Made by a program: the position numbers and the translations under genes. The notes beneath the pieces are model-generated. The model searched no databases. It had not been told where the DNA came from and saw only the letters and a program-made list of their open reading frames with translations. From Verrucomicrobiota bacterium (GTDB lineage: Bacteria > Verrucomicrobiota > Verrucomicrobiia > Limisphaerales > UBA9464): a stretch of 64,000 nt of DNA. This document shows, one piece after another, positions 62,646 to 64,000 of this stretch (its first letter is position 1; each line of letters begins with the position of its first letter). The stretch is from assembly GCA_947471985.1 (NCBI GenBank), contig CANIZL010000015.1, positions 1 through 64,000 on the forward strand, written 5' to 3'.

Positions 62646-64000
62646 CTAGAGAATCTTGTCCCAAGAGGCCGGATCCCGCAGGAGGATCTCGCGAAGGATT
62701 CGGACCGGCGGGGCGCCGTGGGCGAGCACGGCGTCGTGAAATTTTTTCGGCGTGTAGGCGGCGCCTTCTTGCAGCTGGTAGTCCCGGCGGAGTTTGAGCA
62801 ACTGCAGCTTGCCGAGCGTGTAGAAGCAATAGCCAGGGTCATGGGTGCCGCGTCGCGCCTCCGCCCGGGCGGGCTTCGGTTCGTAGTAGCTGTTCATGAC
62901 GAAGAACTGGGTGGCCTGATCAACGGTCATGCCGTGACAGTGCATTCGCACCGAGGCGCAGAGGCGGCACAGGCGAAGAAGTGCTTCGCTGGACTGGGCC
63001 AGGCGGTACTTGGCGGCGCGGACCTCGGCATCGCGGGCGCTCTCCCCGGGACGGACCTCGGCACCAAACCCCTCGTCGAGCAGCATCTGCTCGCAGTAGT
63101 GCGCCCAGCCCTCGGTAAAAGCGTAACTGGTACACACCTTGGCTACGGGACTCACCGCCGACGCGTTCAGGGCCAGAAACTGCACATAATGCCCCGGATA
63201 GGCTTCGTGGATGCTCACGACGTCCGTGGTGTAGGTGTTGAAAGCGGTCAGCCATTCATTCTTTTGGGCCGTCGGCCAGTCCGGCTCCACGGGCGTCACG
63301 TAGTAATACGCTTCGGTCGCCTTGGTCTCGAAGGGCCCCGGCGTGTCCATGGAGGCAAAACTCGTGCTGCGGAAGGGCGGCAGCGTGGGTTCAACCCGCG
63401 CCCGAACCTCGCTGGGAATCGTCACCAGACCGCGCTTCACGATGAAGGCCCGGATTGACTCCAGATTACGGGCCGTGTCGGGGATCAGCGATTGTTCCGT
63501 GGGATGATCCTGTTGAATGGAGCGAAACACTTCCGGGGCCGGGCGCGACGGATCGATGACCCGGGCGGCGGCGAGGAATCGGAGCTGTTCCACCTTCAAT
63601 TCGCGTTCACCCAATTCCAGGACTTGGGCCGGCGTCAGGCCGATCAATTCCTGCGAAAGCATTTCAGCATAGGCCTTCATGCCGATCGCAAAGGGGGCGG
63701 CGGCGTTGGGCAGTCGCTCGCGGCGGAGCCATTCGGCGAAGGCGCGGAACTCGCTCACCGCCTTCTGATTCGCCGCATTGAAGGCACCGGTAATGGCCGG
63801 ATCCGTTACCTTGGTGGCTTCGGTGGCGACATCCTTGGCCAGGAAGTCCGCGGCCCCGTCGGCGATTTCGATCGCGGTTTCGACGAACGGGCGGGCCAAG
63901 ACCGGCTCCAGTTGCTGCCGTGCCGCCATGAAGTGGGCGGGCACCTTTTCGAGAACGCGGGTGATGTGCCGGACGCGATCCGGCAGCGGCGCGAAATCCC
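62646..64000 (-). CDS. DUF885 family metallopeptidase-like protein, 5' end beyond the window
   Basis: The C-terminal ~450 residues of a DUF885 protein; the frame is open to the last base, so the start lies outside. It carries the HEAYPGH motif (HExxxxH-like) and the downstream EGWAHYCEQMLLDEG that together look like a zinc site, typical of this family of secreted or periplasmic dipeptidase-like enzymes. The C-terminus, ending DPASWDKIL, follows a helical domain with YYEPKPARAEARRGTHDPGYCFYTLGKLQL. Substrate not known; about 20-25 percent of the protein may be missing. Confidence 0.87.
   Translation of the reverse strand, partial: DFAPLPDRVRHITRVLEKVPAHFMAARQQLEPVLARPFVETAIEIADGAADFLAKDVATEATKVTDPAITGAFNAANQKAVSEFRAFAEWLRRERLPNAAAPFAIGMKAYAEMLSQELIGLTPAQVLELGERELKVEQLRFLAAARVIDPSRPAPEVFRSIQQDHPTEQSLIPDTARNLESIRAFIVKRGLVTIPSEVRARVEPTLPPFRSTSFASMDTPGPFETKATEAYYYVTPVEPDWPTAQKNEWLTAFNTYTTDVVSIHEAYPGHYVQFLALNASAVSPVAKVCTSYAFTEGWAHYCEQMLLDEGFGAEVRPGESARDAEVRAAKYRLAQSSEALLRLCRLCASVRMHCHGMTVDQATQFFVMNSYYEPKPARAEARRGTHDPGYCFYTLGKLQLLKLRRDYQLQEGAAYTPKKFHDAVLAHGAPPVRILREILLRDPASWDKIL

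Noticed and set aside
1-64000. rRNA, tRNA, CRISPR or prophage features
   Set aside because: Reading both strands I saw no cloverleaf with a CCA-type end, no regularly spaced direct repeats, and no phage structural genes. A covariance-model search would be needed to exclude a small RNA.

Overview
The window is GC-rich bacterial chromosome and reads as a Verrucomicrobiota genome, probably from the Pedosphaera/Limisphaera side (subdivision 3). I infer this from family content: secreted c-type haem proteins of the DUF1592/DUF1588/DUF1585 and DUF1549/DUF1553 kinds with their DUF1552 and DUF1501 partners, a PVC-type 'membrane-bound dehydrogenase', a DUF3616 protein, an LptD-like outer-membrane protein (so Gram-negative), and many secreted TPR or lipoprotein genes. 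I see no rRNA, tRNA, CRISPR array, prophage or insertion sequence. The genes shown are ordinary chromosomal ones, apart from a non-coding repeat-bearing stretch at 1-690.

Layout. 1-690: no gene, but a dispersed palindromic repeat in three copies (one inverted) and a second duplicated motif. 691-9243: divergent secreted redox loci, namely a 1477-residue SGNH / dehydrogenase / HEAT / discoidin / cupredoxin protein facing a DUF1592-family cytochrome and its DUF1552 partner. 9347-12254: tyrA-aroA-cmk operon. 12423-16234: rpsO and pnp, where PNPase carries a ~280-residue charged low-complexity linker and a second S1 domain. 16418-20644: an orphan LolD-type ATPase and, divergent from it, one chain joining 2-oxoacid dehydrogenase E1alpha, E1beta, a lipoyl domain and a ketoacyl-ACP synthase III. 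20706-26421: DUF1553-DUF1501 pair and a DUF3616 protein. 26507-29435: TPR protein, FmdB-like zinc ribbon, panC. 29478-33023: znuA-znuC-znuB-zur-S4 operon with a Fur-type operator in front of znuA. 33158-36103: DUF2064 protein, an EVE-SDR pair, xerC/D. 36111-42528: esterase, GspC/PilP-like protein, larB, TPR protein, pxpA, orphan LytTR regulator. 42562-48676: a conserved hypothetical, korAB, and an LptD-like protein. 48704-52729: operon of sugar isomerase-like protein, membrane flippase-like protein and YjhG-type sugar-acid dehydratase. 53000-56117: unknown protein, MFS transporter with a coiled-coil insertion, HU/IHF protein. 56107-64000: gluQ, PIG-L deacetylase, Gfo/Idh/MocA oxidoreductase, plsY-gpsA, two envelope proteins and a DUF885 protein cut by the window edge.

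How the genes work together. Anabolic and housekeeping genes (shikimate end steps, CMP kinase, pantothenate, glycerolipid entry, RNA turnover) alternate with secreted carbohydrate/redox proteins. The best candidate for an undescribed system is the single-chain E1alpha-E1beta-lipoyl-KASIII protein at 17189-20644. It has the parts to decarboxylate a 2-oxoacid, load the acyl group on a lipoyl arm and offer it directly to a condensing enzyme, and it carries no E2 acyltransferase domain. The extended PNPase and the complete Zur regulon unit are the next most informative loci. Several co-directional gene pairs overlap by 4 bases (ATGA) or 3 bases (TTGA), and few starts have a clear Shine-Dalgarno sequence.
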